From assembly GCA_017410365.1 (NCBI GenBank), contig JAFQQY010000044.1, forward strand, positions 1 to 47,069: DNA of 47,069 nt, read 5' to 3'. Source of the DNA: Prevotella sp. (lineage in GTDB: Bacteria > Bacteroidota > Bacteroidia > Bacteroidales > Bacteroidaceae). The translations under genes and the position numbers were made by a program. This document shows positions 26,602 through 36,353 of the stretch, piece by piece (the stretch's first letter is position 1; each line of letters starts with the position of its first letter). The notes under the pieces are model-generated. The model saw only the letters and a program-made list of their open reading frames with translations, was not told the DNA's origin and made no database searches.

Positions 26602-27081
26602 TTAAAGATATACACCCAGACCGATGCGGAAACCAATGGTGCTATAGTCGCCGTAGTTCTTGAACGACTGATTATAGTATAGCTCCGGTTCGATAGTCAC
26701 AGAACCGTTGATAAAGAATGAATAGCCCACCTGAACACTTGGCATTACATCGTCGAAGTGGTCAGAATGTGTATAACTAGCAGAAGCACCGAAGTAAATA
26801 CCATTCTGCACAAGATAATAACGCGCACCAAGACCTAGGTTTACAGTATATGGCACATCCGTCTGCTTTTCGTATGCAGCCTGTGCTAGCAGCATAAAGT
26901 TATCTTGCAACAGGTATCCTCCCTTAGCCTGAACGCCCAAAGACAATTCCTTGCTGCCGTTATAACTGAGGTCTAAACCTGACAGTGAAGCACCAATATA
27001 CTTCTTACCTGCTTCAAACTGTGCATAGCATGATACCGAGAGTACCATTGCCATTAAAACCATAACAATTTTTCTTCTCAT
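26602..27081 (-). CDS. Small outer-membrane beta-barrel protein
   Basis: 159 aa. Signal peptide 1-20 (VLSVSCYAQF). The mature chain is short amphipathic strands (KYIGASLSGLDLSYNG, LGLGARYYLVQNGIYFGASASYTHSD, QVGYSFFINGSVTIEPELYYNQSF) and ends IGFRIGLGVYL. This is the OmpX/OmpW-sized 8-strand barrel type. It starts 12 nt after cstA. Function unknown; it may be a minor pore. Confidence 0.8.
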   Translation of the reverse strand: MRRKIVMVLMAMVLSVSCYAQFEAGKKYIGASLSGLDLSYNGSKELSLGVQAKGGYLLQDNFMLLAQAAYEKQTDVPYTVNLGLGARYYLVQNGIYFGASASYTHSDHFDDVMPSVQVGYSFFINGSVTIEPELYYNQSFKNYGDYSTIGFRIGLGVYL

Positions 27082-27093
27082 AAAAAATTAAAT

Positions 27094-28551
27094 TTATAGT
27101 GATTTCTTATATTTTCTATACCAAAGCACAAACCATACCAATGCTACGACAAATACAACACCTCCGATTATGCAACCCAAGGTATAATCGAGATTGAATG
27201 CCTGCTTTGACACCATTAGGAAAGTTGTGCAGACAGTGGTCATAAAAAGCGCCGGTATCATGGTGATGATAAATGGCTTTTTCTCACGTACCAGATAGAC
27301 AGTGAGAGTCCACAAGGTGAATACCGACAGCGCCTGATTAGCCCAACCAAAATACTGCCAGATGATATTGAACCCATTAGGATTCTCTATCTGCCACAGC
27401 AAAAGAGCCACAGACGATGCAAACAACGGTATACATATATATAAACGCTTGCGTTTTGACTGCTGTTCCAAGCCAAGGAACTCGGCTATTATAAGACGTG
27501 CAGAGCGGAATGCCGTGTCACCACTGGTGATTGGGGCTGCCACTACACCAAGCAACGCCAATATGCCACCTGCAATACCAAGCCAATCGTTGCAGATGAT
27601 GTTAACCACAGCCGGTGCAGATGTAAGCATGCCATTGTTAGCCTCTTCGATAATCTGATAGCCCGGAGTGGGTTCTCCATAGAAGAAATATGCTGCAACA
27701 GTAGCCCATATCAAAGCAACAATTCCTTCGGTAATCATTGCTCCATAGAATATCGGACGACCCATACGCTCACTCATGAGGCATCGTGCCATAAGAGGAG
27801 TCTGAGTGGCATGGAAACCACTGATGGCTCCACATGCAATAGTGATGAAGAGACATGGGAAAATCTCGTCGGTCCAACCACTTATGGTTGCCATTCCCTT
27901 ATTGCCCATACCGTCCCAGAACTCTGGTAGTTGCGGCTGCTTGATGAAAAGCATTATGAGCAGCGATAACGCCATGAATAACAGCGAGAAAGCAAACAAA
28001 GGATATATCTTGCCTATAATCTTGTCGATAGGCAACATGGTGGCTATAATATAGTAAATGAAAATAACTATAATCCACATTGTAGATGAGCCCCATATAG
28101 AATGGAGTATCTCTGCAGGGCTATAAACAAACACGGCGCCAACCATTACCAGCAACAAGACTGTAAACACCAGCATGATGTTCTTAGTTGTTACGCCAAG
28201 ATATTTGCCTATCATCTCTGGAAGACTGGCTCCGCCATGGCGTATAGAGAGCATGCCGCTAAGATAATCGTGAGTGGCTCCTGCAAAAATACAGCCAAGC
28301 ACTATCCAGAGATAACTTGACACACCGAACTTGGCTCCCATGATTGCACCGAAAATGGGTCCTGTTCCTGCAATATTTAGGAACTGAATCATAAAGATTT
28401 TCCAGTTGGGAAGAACCATGAAATCTACTCCATCGGCCTTAGATACGGCTGGCGTCACACGGTCGTCAGGACCAAAGACACGTTCTACAAACTTTCCATA
28501 TACGAAATAACCTAGTACCAGGACTACCAAACTAAGCGTAAAGGATACCAT
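27094..28551 (-). CDS. cstA: Carbon starvation protein A family transporter
   Basis: 485 aa, with many membrane helices. The N-terminal core is well conserved (GPDDRVTPA, GTGPIFGAIMGAKFG, GATHDYLSGMLSIRHGGASLPEMIG) as in CstA/BtsT peptide or pyruvate transporters. It lacks the long C-terminal extension of the ~700-aa E. coli protein, as is usual for short CstA proteins. It leads the operon cstA, barrel, nadC, C69 dipeptidase. The link with a dipeptidase supports peptide uptake, but pyruvate is equally possible. Confidence 0.92.
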   Translation of the reverse strand: MVSFTLSLVVLVLGYFVYGKFVERVFGPDDRVTPAVSKADGVDFMVLPNWKIFMIQFLNIAGTGPIFGAIMGAKFGVSSYLWIVLGCIFAGATHDYLSGMLSIRHGGASLPEMIGKYLGVTTKNIMLVFTVLLLVMVGAVFVYSPAEILHSIWGSSTMWIIVIFIYYIIATMLPIDKIIGKIYPLFAFSLLFMALSLLIMLFIKQPQLPEFWDGMGNKGMATISGWTDEIFPCLFITIACGAISGFHATQTPLMARCLMSERMGRPIFYGAMITEGIVALIWATVAAYFFYGEPTPGYQIIEEANNGMLTSAPAVVNIICNDWLGIAGGILALLGVVAAPITSGDTAFRSARLIIAEFLGLEQQSKRKRLYICIPLFASSVALLLWQIENPNGFNIIWQYFGWANQALSVFTLWTLTVYLVREKKPFIITMIPALFMTTVCTTFLMVSKQAFNLDYTLGCIIGGVVFVVALVWFVLWYRKYKKSL

Positions 28552-28599
28552 AACTCGTCATTAACATTAAATTAAAGCTTCTTATTATATTTATATCTG

Positions 28600-28607
28600 C
28601 AAAAGTA
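28600..28607 (-). promoter_or_regulatory. cstA operon -7 box
   Basis: Reads TActTTTG on the minus strand, 49 nt upstream of the cstA start. It lies within 50 bp of the divergent promoter at 28,617-28,647. Confidence 0.55.
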
Positions 28608-28616
28608 ATTATTTAA

Positions 28617-28647
28617 TTTGAGATATGAAAAAATAATGATAACTTTG
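28617..28647 (+). promoter_or_regulatory. Promoter of the GHL10-ruvC-ABC operon
   Basis: TTTG at 28,617-28,620 and TAacTTTG at 28,640-28,647 with a 19-nt spacer, a full consensus match. The leader before the ATG at 28,665 would be only about 10 nt. Confidence 0.75.
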
Positions 28648-28664
28648 CACAAAAATAAATAGAA

Positions 28665-30383
28665 ATGATTACCACAGGAAGACTGCGTCTACATATAAAG
28701 ACTACACTTTTACTTCTCTTGCTCCTACTGTCGATGCCCATAAGTTCACAAGACACATTGCCCAAATACGAGACGAGGGCTGTTTGGCTGACAACATTGA
28801 ACAAACTGGATTGGCCAAAGACAAATGCCACCTCACAAGCGTCTGTAGAGAAACAAAAAAGTGAGTTGTGCCAGATATTAGACCAACTGCAAAAGGCTGG
28901 AGTTAATACGGTAATGCTGCAAACGCGAGTCAGAGCAACCACTATCTACCCTTCTGCCATCGAACCTTGGGATTTCTGTTTGACAGGTACAACAGGAAAG
29001 GCGCCTGGCTACGACCCACTGGCCTATGCCATTGAAGAGTGCCACAAAAGAGGCATGGAACTGCATGCATGGATTGTTACCATTCCTGTTGGGAAATGGA
29101 AAGCTGAGGGGTGCAAGAGGTTGAGAAAGAAGATGCCGGCTGTCATCAAGAAGATTGGCGACGAGGGATATATGAACCCTGAGAAGAAAGAAACAGGCGA
29201 ATATATTGCAAAGATATGCAAGGAGGTGGTAAGCAACTATGACGTAGACGGCATACACCTTGACTACATCAGATACCCTGAAACATGGAAGTTCAACGTT
29301 ACAAAAAATCAGGGCAGAAAATACATAACAGACATTGTAAGGAAGATTCACGCTGCCATAAAGCAAGAAAAGAAGTGGGTAAAGCTAACATGCTCACCCA
29401 TAGGAAAATATGACAACCTTACGAGATATTCCTCAAAGGGTTGGAATGCAAAGACACGTGTGTGTCAGGATGCACAGGAATGGTTGAGGATGGGAATTAT
29501 GGACGGACTCTATCCTATGATGTATTTCAGTGGAAACGACTTCTATCCTTTTGCTATAGATTGGAAAGAACAGAGCTACGGCAGAACCATTGTATCAGGA
29601 TTAGGCATTTACTTTTTGAGAGACCAAAACTGGCCTTTGGAAGAGGTGAAAAGACAGATGAGCGTCAGCAGAAGACTGGGTATAGGACATGCTTATTTCC
29701 GCTCGCAATTCTTTACAGGCAACATAAAAGGCATTTACGATTTTGCCGCTAATGAGTTTGACAACCATCCGGCACTTGTTCCTGCCATGACGTGGTGTTC
29801 TGATGCAAAACCAGACGCACCGGAGTATCTTAATACTGAAAGACTAGCATATGCCGACCATATATCGTGGAATGAAGGCAAGAATAATTCCGACGGCGAT
29901 TATCTGATGTATAACATATATGCATCTGACGAATATCCTGTAGACATTAATGATGCCAGAAACATTGTGAAGAGCAGGGTAAGAGGCAATAGTTATACCA
30001 TCAAGTACGACAACATGTACCGAACAGCAAAAAACTATGCCGTTACAGCCGTCGACAGATACGGAAACGAAAGTGATGCGATACGCACCAAAGCGGTGGC
30101 AAGCTCAAGCAAGTCATACAGCAACAATGGCACTATGTTCAGAATGCCGGCACTGCCTGTATATCTTGATGCACAGTTTTACGTGATTGAGAATACGAGA
30201 AAGGAAATCGTTGCGGCAGTTCCTTACAACAAGGCTACCGACATCAGTAAGCTACGCGACGGAATATACATAGTAAGAACCATTGGTAAGAAAGCAAGAA
30301 CCCACAGAGTCGGGTGGCTAAAGATACACACAGACAGAACAAAGGGCAAAGGATATACTTTGACAACAGTATGGAAAAAATAA
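28665..30383 (+). CDS. Secreted glycoside-hydrolase-like (GHL10/DUF187) protein
   Basis: 572 aa. A signal peptide with a poly-Leu core (about 12-27) precedes the GHL10 domain (about 35-380): [54 protein letters not shown] and [14 protein letters not shown] fibronectin-III-like segment follows (about 410-480, [14 protein letters not shown] ... [15 protein letters not shown]). The fold is a TIM barrel related to GH10/GH13; relatives act on peptidoglycan-like or other glycans, but the substrate is unknown. It is co-transcribed with ruvC, whose start lies inside its 3' end (13-nt overlap). Confidence 0.85.
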   Translation: MITTGRLRLHIKTTLLLLLLLLSMPISSQDTLPKYETRAVWLTTLNKLDWPKTNATSQASVEKQKSELCQILDQLQKAGVNTVMLQTRVRATTIYPSAIEPWDFCLTGTTGKAPGYDPLAYAIEECHKRGMELHAWIVTIPVGKWKAEGCKRLRKKMPAVIKKIGDEGYMNPEKKETGEYIAKICKEVVSNYDVDGIHLDYIRYPETWKFNVTKNQGRKYITDIVRKIHAAIKQEKKWVKLTCSPIGKYDNLTRYSSKGWNAKTRVCQDAQEWLRMGIMDGLYPMMYFSGNDFYPFAIDWKEQSYGRTIVSGLGIYFLRDQNWPLEEVKRQMSVSRRLGIGHAYFRSQFFTGNIKGIYDFAANEFDNHPALVPAMTWCSDAKPDAPEYLNTERLAYADHISWNEGKNNSDGDYLMYNIYASDEYPVDINDARNIVKSRVRGNSYTIKYDNMYRTAKNYAVTAVDRYGNESDAIRTKAVASSSKSYSNNGTMFRMPALPVYLDAQFYVIENTRKEIVAAVPYNKATDISKLRDGIYIVRTIGKKARTHRVGWLKIHTDRTKGKGYTLTTVWKK

Positions 30384-30928
30384 TATTAGGCATCGACCCG
30401 GGCACAAACATCATGGGATATGGCGTAATTGCCGTGAAAGACGGCAAGGCAAACATGGTGACAATGGGGGTAATAGACTTAAGGAAATTCGGAGATTCAT
30501 ACTTGAAACTTGGTCATATCTTCGAGAGGGTTACAGGCATCATCGACTCGTATCTGCCTGACGAGATGGCTATCGAAGCACCTTTCTTCGGCAAGAACGT
30601 GCAGTCGATGCTAAAACTGGGCAGGGCACAAGGCACTGCCATTGCTGCTGCCATTTGTCACGGTGTGCCCATTCATGAATATGCGCCACTGAAAATCAAG
30701 ATGGCCATAACAGGCAACGGACAGGCATCAAAGGAACAGGTGGCAGGTATGCTGCAGAGACTACTGAAGCTCGACCCGAAAGAGATGGGTACTTTTATGG
30801 ATGCAACAGATGCTCTAGGAGCTGCATATTGTCATTATCTGCAGATGAACAGACCTGAGACAAGCAAGAAATATAGCGGTTGGAAGGATTTCGTAAACAA
30901 GAACCAGGATAGAGTATGCAAAAAATAA
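30371..30928 (+). CDS. ruvC: Crossover junction endodeoxyribonuclease RuvC
   Basis: 185 aa from [12 protein letters not shown]. The longer frame starting at 30,314 lies inside the upstream gene and is rejected. It resolves Holliday junctions made during homologous recombination. The four acidic active-site residues are visible: Asp9 (GIDPGT), Glu69 ([10 protein letters not shown]), Asp144 and Asp147 ([13 protein letters not shown]). The ATG overlaps the GHL10 stop by 13 nt and its own end overlaps the ABC gene by 13 nt, so all three are translationally coupled. ruvA and ruvB are absent from the window. Confidence 0.96.
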   Translation: MEKIILGIDPGTNIMGYGVIAVKDGKANMVTMGVIDLRKFGDSYLKLGHIFERVTGIIDSYLPDEMAIEAPFFGKNVQSMLKLGRAQGTAIAAAICHGVPIHEYAPLKIKMAITGNGQASKEQVAGMLQRLLKLDPKEMGTFMDATDALGAAYCHYLQMNRPETSKKYSGWKDFVNKNQDRVCKK

Positions 30929-32358
30929 TAAGCATAAAGGACGGTGTGGCAAGGATGCCAGAGTGGAGAATGGCAGAACCCGTCAACTTCGAGGCGTTAG
31001 ATGGTGAGCAAATTGCTATTGTAGGTCCTAATGGTGGAGGCAAGTCGATGTTCGCGGACATTATCGTGGGCAGACATCCTCTGCTGATGAGAGACCCAGA
31101 GTATGACTTCGCCCCTAGCACCAAACCGCTGGCGGCGGACAACATAAAGTACATAACGTTCCGTGACTCCTACGGCGATAACAACGACGGTACGTATTAT
31201 CTTCAGCAACGTTGGAACCAGATGGAGATAGACAAGGAAACGCCAATCGTAAGGGATGTGCTTGCCAATTGCACCGACGAGATAATCGAACTGCTGCATC
31301 TGGAGCATCTGCTGGATAAATATGTCATACTACTATCTAGCGGCGAACTGAGAAAGCTAAAACTGGCAAAGACCCTGATAACCGAACCAAGAGTGATGAT
31401 TATTGACAATCCGTTTATAGGACTTGATGAAGAAACAAGAGGCCAGTTGAAAACGCTACTGAACACAATAATACAGAAAAGGGCACTACAGATAATACTT
31501 ATATTATCGAAATACGATGATTTTCCTGAGTTCATAACCCACGTAGTTGAAGTGAGAGACATGAAGGTGGGGACAAAACAGACAAGAGAAGAGTTTCTTA
31601 AAAACTATGCCAAGATACCAGAATGCGTGCTGCCTGACTCTGACAGGGAGGCTATACTCGGACTATGCCAGCATGACAATGACTACAACGCCAATGAGGT
31701 AATAAAGATGAGCAACGTTACCATCAGATATGGTGAGCGGGTGATATTGCAGGGACTTGACTGGAGCGTAAAGAACGGCGAATGCTGGGCGGTAAGCGGT
31801 CAGAACGGAGCAGGAAAGTCTACCCTACTCTCTCTGGTTTGTGCTGACAACCCACAGAGTTATGCTTGCGACATAGAACTGTTTGAGCACAAAAGGGGTT
31901 CGGGCGAAAGTATCTGGGATATAAAGAAGCATATTGGCTATGTATCGCCAGAGATGCACAGGTCGTACCACAGGGACATTCCTGCCATTAGAATAGTTGC
32001 CAGCGGACTAAAAGACTCCGTAGGACTGTATGTAAAACCAAACGAAAAGGAATACGAGGTATGCCGTTGGTGGATGAATATGTTCGGACTTAAAGGCAAG
32101 GAGAACGTTTCGTTCATGAAGCTGTCTAGCGGTGAGCAAAGACTGGTGCTACTGGCAAGGGCATTCGTAAAGGACCCGGAACTGCTTATTCTGGACGAAC
32201 CGCTTCACGGACTGGACAACTACAATAGGCAAATGGTGAAAGACATCATAAATACATTTTCGCTGAGAAGAAACAAAACCATAATCATGGTTACACACTA
32301 CAAGGAAGAGATGCCCAAATGCATAACCAACTTCCTGTATCTAAAAAGACACGTATAG
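30916..32358 (+). CDS. Twin-ATPase ABC protein, ModF/PhrA-like
   Basis: 480 aa, two ABC ATPase domains and no membrane segments. NBD1: Walker A GPNGGGKS, signature [13 protein letters not shown], Walker [14 protein letters not shown], where the usual catalytic Glu after Asp is Asn. NBD2: Walker [10 protein letters not shown], signature [14 protein letters not shown], Walker [14 protein letters not shown] with the Glu intact, then the H-loop VTHYKEE. This layout resembles E. coli ModF and the so-called photorepair protein PhrA. No transport partner is encoded nearby. It overlaps ruvC by 13 nt. Its function is not known. Confidence 0.85.
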   Translation: MQKIISIKDGVARMPEWRMAEPVNFEALDGEQIAIVGPNGGGKSMFADIIVGRHPLLMRDPEYDFAPSTKPLAADNIKYITFRDSYGDNNDGTYYLQQRWNQMEIDKETPIVRDVLANCTDEIIELLHLEHLLDKYVILLSSGELRKLKLAKTLITEPRVMIIDNPFIGLDEETRGQLKTLLNTIIQKRALQIILILSKYDDFPEFITHVVEVRDMKVGTKQTREEFLKNYAKIPECVLPDSDREAILGLCQHDNDYNANEVIKMSNVTIRYGERVILQGLDWSVKNGECWAVSGQNGAGKSTLLSLVCADNPQSYACDIELFEHKRGSGESIWDIKKHIGYVSPEMHRSYHRDIPAIRIVASGLKDSVGLYVKPNEKEYEVCRWWMNMFGLKGKENVSFMKLSSGEQRLVLLARAFVKDPELLILDEPLHGLDNYNRQMVKDIINTFSLRRNKTIIMVTHYKEEMPKCITNFLYLKRHV

Positions 32359-32370
32359 CATAATGGCTTC

Positions 32371-32405
32371 ACCCTCATGCCCCTCCAGAGGGGCAGAGGG
32401 AGGTT
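32371..32405. repeat. C-rich/G-rich hairpin repeat (copy 3)
   Basis: GCCCCT (32,379-32,384) and AGGGGC (32,389-32,394) form a stem with CCCTC/GAGGG outside it. It sits between the convergent ABC (+) and HU/LysM (-) genes, so it probably terminates both. Same family as copies at 5764 and 10,820. Confidence 0.65.
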
Positions 32406-32414
32406 CAAAGCCTA

Positions 32415-33755
32415 TTACTTTTTCTTTCTTTTCCACTCCAACTTAGGAATCTTTATCTTAGTTCCCGCAACCAAAGGAGCGTTGGGTTCCATTTCGTTGT
32501 AAACCTCTATATAGCATGCCATACCCTCACCTAAGGTGCGCTTGCACAGGCGTTTCATCGTTTCACCCTGACGAACCACAACTGTATAGTCGTTGCCAAC
32601 AATCCTATATGCACCGGTACGCACACGGTTGTCCATGCGTTCATATTTCTCAGAGTCAAACTGTGGTTCTGTCTTTAACGCTACGGCAACAGTATCTTTA
32701 TTAACTGGTACGATAGCGCTATCTGCCACATTTTCCTGAGCCATGGAATCAGGCACGACAACATTAAGTGTATCCACAACAGGTTCTGACACCTCAACAC
32801 TATCTGCCGGAGCAACAAATTCAAATGGCGCCTGCTGTTTCCTTGCTGTTTCCAAACCGTATAGATAACCACCATAAGCGGCTAAAGCAATCAAAACAAG
32901 CGATACTGCAGAGAATATCCACCACTTGAGAGTAGACGAGCGCTCTTCTTCCTCCTCATCATTGGCATTCACCTCATCATCTGTTTCATCCTCGTCTTCA
33001 TTGTCAGCCAATTGCTCATCATTGGCGACTTCAGCCACGTCCTGTTGTGCAACAGGTTTATCCTCTACAGATTCTTCTGCAACAGGTTCTTCTAAAACAG
33101 TTTTTTCCTCAACAGGCTCTATAGCAGGCGCTGGTTCTGGTTCTGCAACAAGTTCCTCCTTCACTGAGTCTTCTGCGACATGTTCCTCAACAACATGTTC
33201 TGGTTCTGCAACAGGTTCTTCTGCAACAGATTCCTGCTCCTCGTAATTACCTGCTAAGCTATCTATATATTGTTCGATAGCCTTTTCCCTATCACTATTA
33301 TCAGACAAGGTTACTGATATAGGCTCTTCAGCTACGGCAAAAGGTATTACTTCCGGTTCGTCATCTTTTGCCAGTTCGTCAGAAGACACTTCCTTTTCCG
33401 TAGAATCTTCCTCTTCTATATCGTCAAACTCTACACCTTCGTTCAGAATCACTGTTTCAAACTGAGAGAAAGGTTTGTTGACGAGTTCTTTCATCGACGC
33501 ATCTGGAGTAAAGGTTACCTTGCCGTGACCTTCTATAACCACACGTTCGCCAGAATTGACATTAATACTCTCGCGAGCTTCTACGTCTATAATCTTAAAC
33601 GTGCCTAGTCCTTTGATTTTAACCAACTTATCACGCTCCAGCGCTGTTTGGATAATATCAAACATTGCTGCAACAAAGTTCTCTGCATCCTTATGCGCCA
33701 GTCCTTTATTGTCAACCAGCACTTGCGCTATTTCTGATATCGAGAGTTTACCCAT
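32415..33755 (-). CDS. HU-family protein with membrane segment and LysM-like C-terminus
   Basis: 446 aa. Residues 1 to about 95 are an HU-like DNA-binding domain (ISEIAQVLVDNKGLAHKDAENFVAAMFDII ... GTFKIIDVEARESINVNSGERVVIEGHGKVTFTPD). Residues about 105-270 are an acidic, Val/Glu/Pro-rich low-complexity region with degenerate EEPVAEP repeats. One membrane helix follows (WWIFSAVSLVLIALAAYGGYLYGL, about 275-300). The C-terminus (about 385-440) is LysM-like (YTVVVRQGETMKRLCKRTLGEG ... GTKIKIP). It could tie the nucleoid to the cell wall. It is the last gene of the ftsY operon and follows the small HU gene at 2 nt. Confidence 0.85.
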   Translation of the reverse strand: MGKLSISEIAQVLVDNKGLAHKDAENFVAAMFDIIQTALERDKLVKIKGLGTFKIIDVEARESINVNSGERVVIEGHGKVTFTPDASMKELVNKPFSQFETVILNEGVEFDDIEEEDSTEKEVSSDELAKDDEPEVIPFAVAEEPISVTLSDNSDREKAIEQYIDSLAGNYEEQESVAEEPVAEPEHVVEEHVAEDSVKEELVAEPEPAPAIEPVEEKTVLEEPVAEESVEDKPVAQQDVAEVANDEQLADNEDEDETDDEVNANDEEEEERSSTLKWWIFSAVSLVLIALAAYGGYLYGLETARKQQAPFEFVAPADSVEVSEPVVDTLNVVVPDSMAQENVADSAIVPVNKDTVAVALKTEPQFDSEKYERMDNRVRTGAYRIVGNDYTVVVRQGETMKRLCKRTLGEGMACYIEVYNEMEPNAPLVAGTKIKIPKLEWKRKKK

Positions 33756-33757
33756 AA

Positions 33758-34042
33758 TTATTTCTTGTCACTCTTTAGTTTATCTTTCCATGTTGCATGA
33801 GGCTTGAATCCCAGTACAAGTTTTGGGGGCACAAGCATACGCTGATGAGTAGACGGATTAACCATTATTCGCTCCAGCTTCTTTTTTACTTCAAACGTAC
33901 CGAAGTTTGGAACTGATATAGAGTTATCCTCTAAGAACTTATCGCTCATAGCATCGATAACCGCCGTCACTAACTTCTGCGTATCTGTTGCGGAATATCC
34001 CATTCGCTGGGACAATTCGGAGATAAAATCCTTATTATTCAT
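33758..34042 (-). CDS. HU family DNA-binding protein
   Basis: 94 aa, an ordinary HU/IHF size (MNNKDFISELSQRMGYSATDTQKLVTAVIDAM ... SVPNFGTFEVKKKLERIMVNPSTHQRMLVPPKLVLGFKP). The beta-arm sequence RIMVNPSTHQRMLVPP carries the conserved proline near the arm tip. It bends DNA and helps organise the nucleoid. It sits directly after rimO (start 1 nt beyond the rimO stop) and before the HU/LysM gene; pairing of a soluble HU with a membrane-bound HU suggests a heterodimer, which is inference. Confidence 0.92.
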   Translation of the reverse strand: MNNKDFISELSQRMGYSATDTQKLVTAVIDAMSDKFLEDNSISVPNFGTFEVKKKLERIMVNPSTHQRMLVPPKLVLGFKPHATWKDKLKSDKK

Positions 34043-35338
34043 TTACTTGTCAATTATTGTTGTGCCGTATAAATCAAACTCTTCAGAATCAGTAATCAAT
34101 GTGTTATAGATTCTGCCTACCTTCAATGGGCGCTCATCGGCTGGAATCAACACTTCTGGGTCTACCTCCGGCGATGCATATTCCGTTCTGCCGATGTAAT
34201 AGTTGCCTTCCTTTCTGTCTACAATCACAGGCAATACCTTGCCAACCTTCTCGCTCTGCAGCTCACTGCTTATCTCCTGCTGCAGCATCATGAGGCGGTC
34301 TAGACGGCTCTGCTTCACTTCATCTGGTATGTCGTCGGAATAGTTCTTTGCCGAATATGTGCCTTCTTCTTCCGAGTAGGCGAAAGCCCCCATGCATTCA
34401 AACCTCGCCCAGCGTGTTAACTCCATCAGTTCGTTGAAGTCTTCTTCCGTTTCGCCAGGGAAACCCACCATAAGTGTCGTGCGGATATGTATGCCCGGCA
34501 CCTCACGTCGCATACGTTCTATGAGTTCGTATGTCTGAGCCTTTGTAACACTTCTATGCATACGGTTGAGCATGTTGTCGGAGATATGCTGCAAGGCTAT
34601 GTCGATGTACTTGCACACATTGTCTTTCTCTCGCATCACTTCGAGCAGTTCCCATGGGAAATGAGCAGGATAGGCATAATGCAGACGAATCCATTTTACG
34701 CCTTTTATATCTGCCATGCGCGATATCAGTTCGGCTATATGCTGCTTTCCGTCGATGTCTATGCCATAGTAGGTCAGCTCTTGAGCTATAATCTGAAACT
34801 CCTTAGTGCCGTTGGCTACGAACATCCTTACCTCATCGAGTATCTCGTCGATAGGACGGCTCACGTGCTTGCCTGTTATTATCGGAATGGCACAGTAAGC
34901 ACAATTGCGGTCGCAACCTTCGCTAATCTTGATATACGCATAATGGCGCGGTGTCGTCTGCACCCTAGGACCCGTCACGTAAGAACTGTTCAGGTCGGCA
35001 ATAAGTTGCGGATAGTCGAACTTGCCATAATACTTGTCAACCTGCGGTATCTCTGTTGCCAGTTCCTCCTGATAGCGTTGCGAAAGGCATCCCATGACGT
35101 AAAGGCGCTCGATGCGGCCTTCCTCCTTTGCCTGTGCAAACTCTAGTATGGCATTGATGCTCTCTTCCTTGGCATCTTGTATAAATCCGCAAGTGTTTAT
35201 AACGACTATCTCGCCCTTTGGATTCTTGCTGTCGTGAATACAGTGATATCCATTGGCCTTGAACATACCCATCAGAACCTCGCTGTCTACAAGGTTCTTT
35301 GAGCATCCCATCGTTATTATATCTACAGTCTTTTTCAT
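34043..35338 (-). CDS. rimO: Ribosomal protein S12 methylthiotransferase RimO
   Basis: 431 aa, full length. It adds a methylthio group to an aspartate of ribosomal protein S12 using radical SAM chemistry. The N-terminal MTTase domain has Cys12, Cys50 and Cys84 for the auxiliary 4Fe-4S cluster. The radical-SAM motif is Cys142-x3-Cys146-x2-Cys149 (GCDRNCAYCA). A C-terminal TRAM domain follows (about 365-430). The ATG overlaps the ftsY stop by 1 nt, so translation is coupled. Confidence 0.96.
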   Translation of the reverse strand: MKKTVDIITMGCSKNLVDSEVLMGMFKANGYHCIHDSKNPKGEIVVINTCGFIQDAKEESINAILEFAQAKEEGRIERLYVMGCLSQRYQEELATEIPQVDKYYGKFDYPQLIADLNSSYVTGPRVQTTPRHYAYIKISEGCDRNCAYCAIPIITGKHVSRPIDEILDEVRMFVANGTKEFQIIAQELTYYGIDIDGKQHIAELISRMADIKGVKWIRLHYAYPAHFPWELLEVMREKDNVCKYIDIALQHISDNMLNRMHRSVTKAQTYELIERMRREVPGIHIRTTLMVGFPGETEEDFNELMELTRWARFECMGAFAYSEEEGTYSAKNYSDDIPDEVKQSRLDRLMMLQQEISSELQSEKVGKVLPVIVDRKEGNYYIGRTEYASPEVDPEVLIPADERPLKVGRIYNTLITDSEEFDLYGTTIIDK

Positions 35339-36294
35339 TAGTCTTTATTGAACAACGAATCTACGAACTGACGCTTATTAAACAGCTGGAGGTCTTCCAT
35401 TCCCTCACCGAGACCGATGTATCTTACGGGCACCTTCAACTGGTCGCTGATGCCGATTACCACGCCACCCTTTGCTGTACCGTCAAGCTTGGTTATGGCA
35501 AGCGAGGTGATCTGTGTTACGGCAGAGAACTGCTTTGCCTGTTCGAAGGCATTCTGACCTGTACTGCCATCGAGCACGAGCATTATGTCGTCTGGCGCCT
35601 GTGGGAAAACCTTCTTCATCACGTCCTTAATCTTCTTCAACTCGTTCATCAGACCTATTTTGTTGTGCAAGCGGCCTGCGGTATCGATAATCACCACGTC
35701 GGCACCGTTTGCCTTGGCACTGCTCAAGGTGTCGAAGGCTACAGATGCAGGGTCGCTGCCCATCTGTTGCTTTACAACTGGCACACCTACGCGTTCGCCC
35801 CAGATGCTGAGTTGTTCTACGGCTGCAGCCCTAAACGTGTCGGCTGCACCTAGATAGACCTTCTTGCCTGCCTTCTTGAACTGATATGCCAGTTTACCGA
35901 TAGTTGTGGTCTTTCCTACGCCATTGACACCGACAACCAGTATAACGTATGGGGTGTGGTCTTTGGGCAAGTCCCAGTTGTCATTATCATCGCTATTGTT
36001 CTCAGCAAGAAGGGCAGCTATCTCCTCACGAAGAATGTTGTTTAGTTCCGACGTGCTAACATACTTGTCCCTAGCCACGCGCTCTTCTATGCGCTCAATA
36101 ATCTTAACGGTAGTATCAACACCGACATCGCTGGTTATCAGCACCTCTTCAAGATTGTCAAGAACCTCATCGTCAACCTTTGATTTACCTGCAATGGCAC
36201 GGGCAATCTTGTCAAACACGCTCGTTTTGGTTTTCTCCAAACCTTTATCGAGAGTCTCCTTCTTGTTCTTACTGAAAAAATCGAATATTCCCAT
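35338..36294 (-). CDS. ftsY: Signal recognition particle receptor FtsY
   Basis: 318 aa. An N domain (about 1-105) is followed by the SRP GTPase G domain: P-loop GVNGVGKTT (122-130), DTFRAAAVEQL, DTAGRLHNK and TKLDGTAKGG. The long acidic N-terminal extension of E. coli is absent, which is common outside Proteobacteria. It receives SRP-ribosome complexes at the membrane, upstream of YidC/SecYEG insertion. First gene of the operon ftsY, rimO, HU, HU/LysM. Confidence 0.97.
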   Translation of the reverse strand: MGIFDFFSKNKKETLDKGLEKTKTSVFDKIARAIAGKSKVDDEVLDNLEEVLITSDVGVDTTVKIIERIEERVARDKYVSTSELNNILREEIAALLAENNSDDNDNWDLPKDHTPYVILVVGVNGVGKTTTIGKLAYQFKKAGKKVYLGAADTFRAAAVEQLSIWGERVGVPVVKQQMGSDPASVAFDTLSSAKANGADVVIIDTAGRLHNKIGLMNELKKIKDVMKKVFPQAPDDIMLVLDGSTGQNAFEQAKQFSAVTQITSLAITKLDGTAKGGVVIGISDQLKVPVRYIGLGEGMEDLQLFNKRQFVDSLFNKD

Positions 36295-36313
36295 AATAGT
36301 TTACAATTTGATG

Positions 36314-36321
36314 CAAAGGTA
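36314..36321 (-). promoter_or_regulatory. ftsY operon -7 box
   Basis: Reads TAccTTTG on the minus strand, 19 nt before the ATG. The predicted leader is only about 12 nt. No consensus -33 at the normal spacing. Confidence 0.6.
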
Positions 36322-36353
36322 CGAAAATAAATGAACAATTAAGAATTTTTTAA

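Noticed and set aside
28878-29366. Long ORFs antisense to real genes (here and, for example, 2405-3007, 38,847-39,941, 18,522-19,076)
   Set aside because: Each is fully covered by a well-recognised gene on the other strand and shows no protein family; they are by-products of codon bias.
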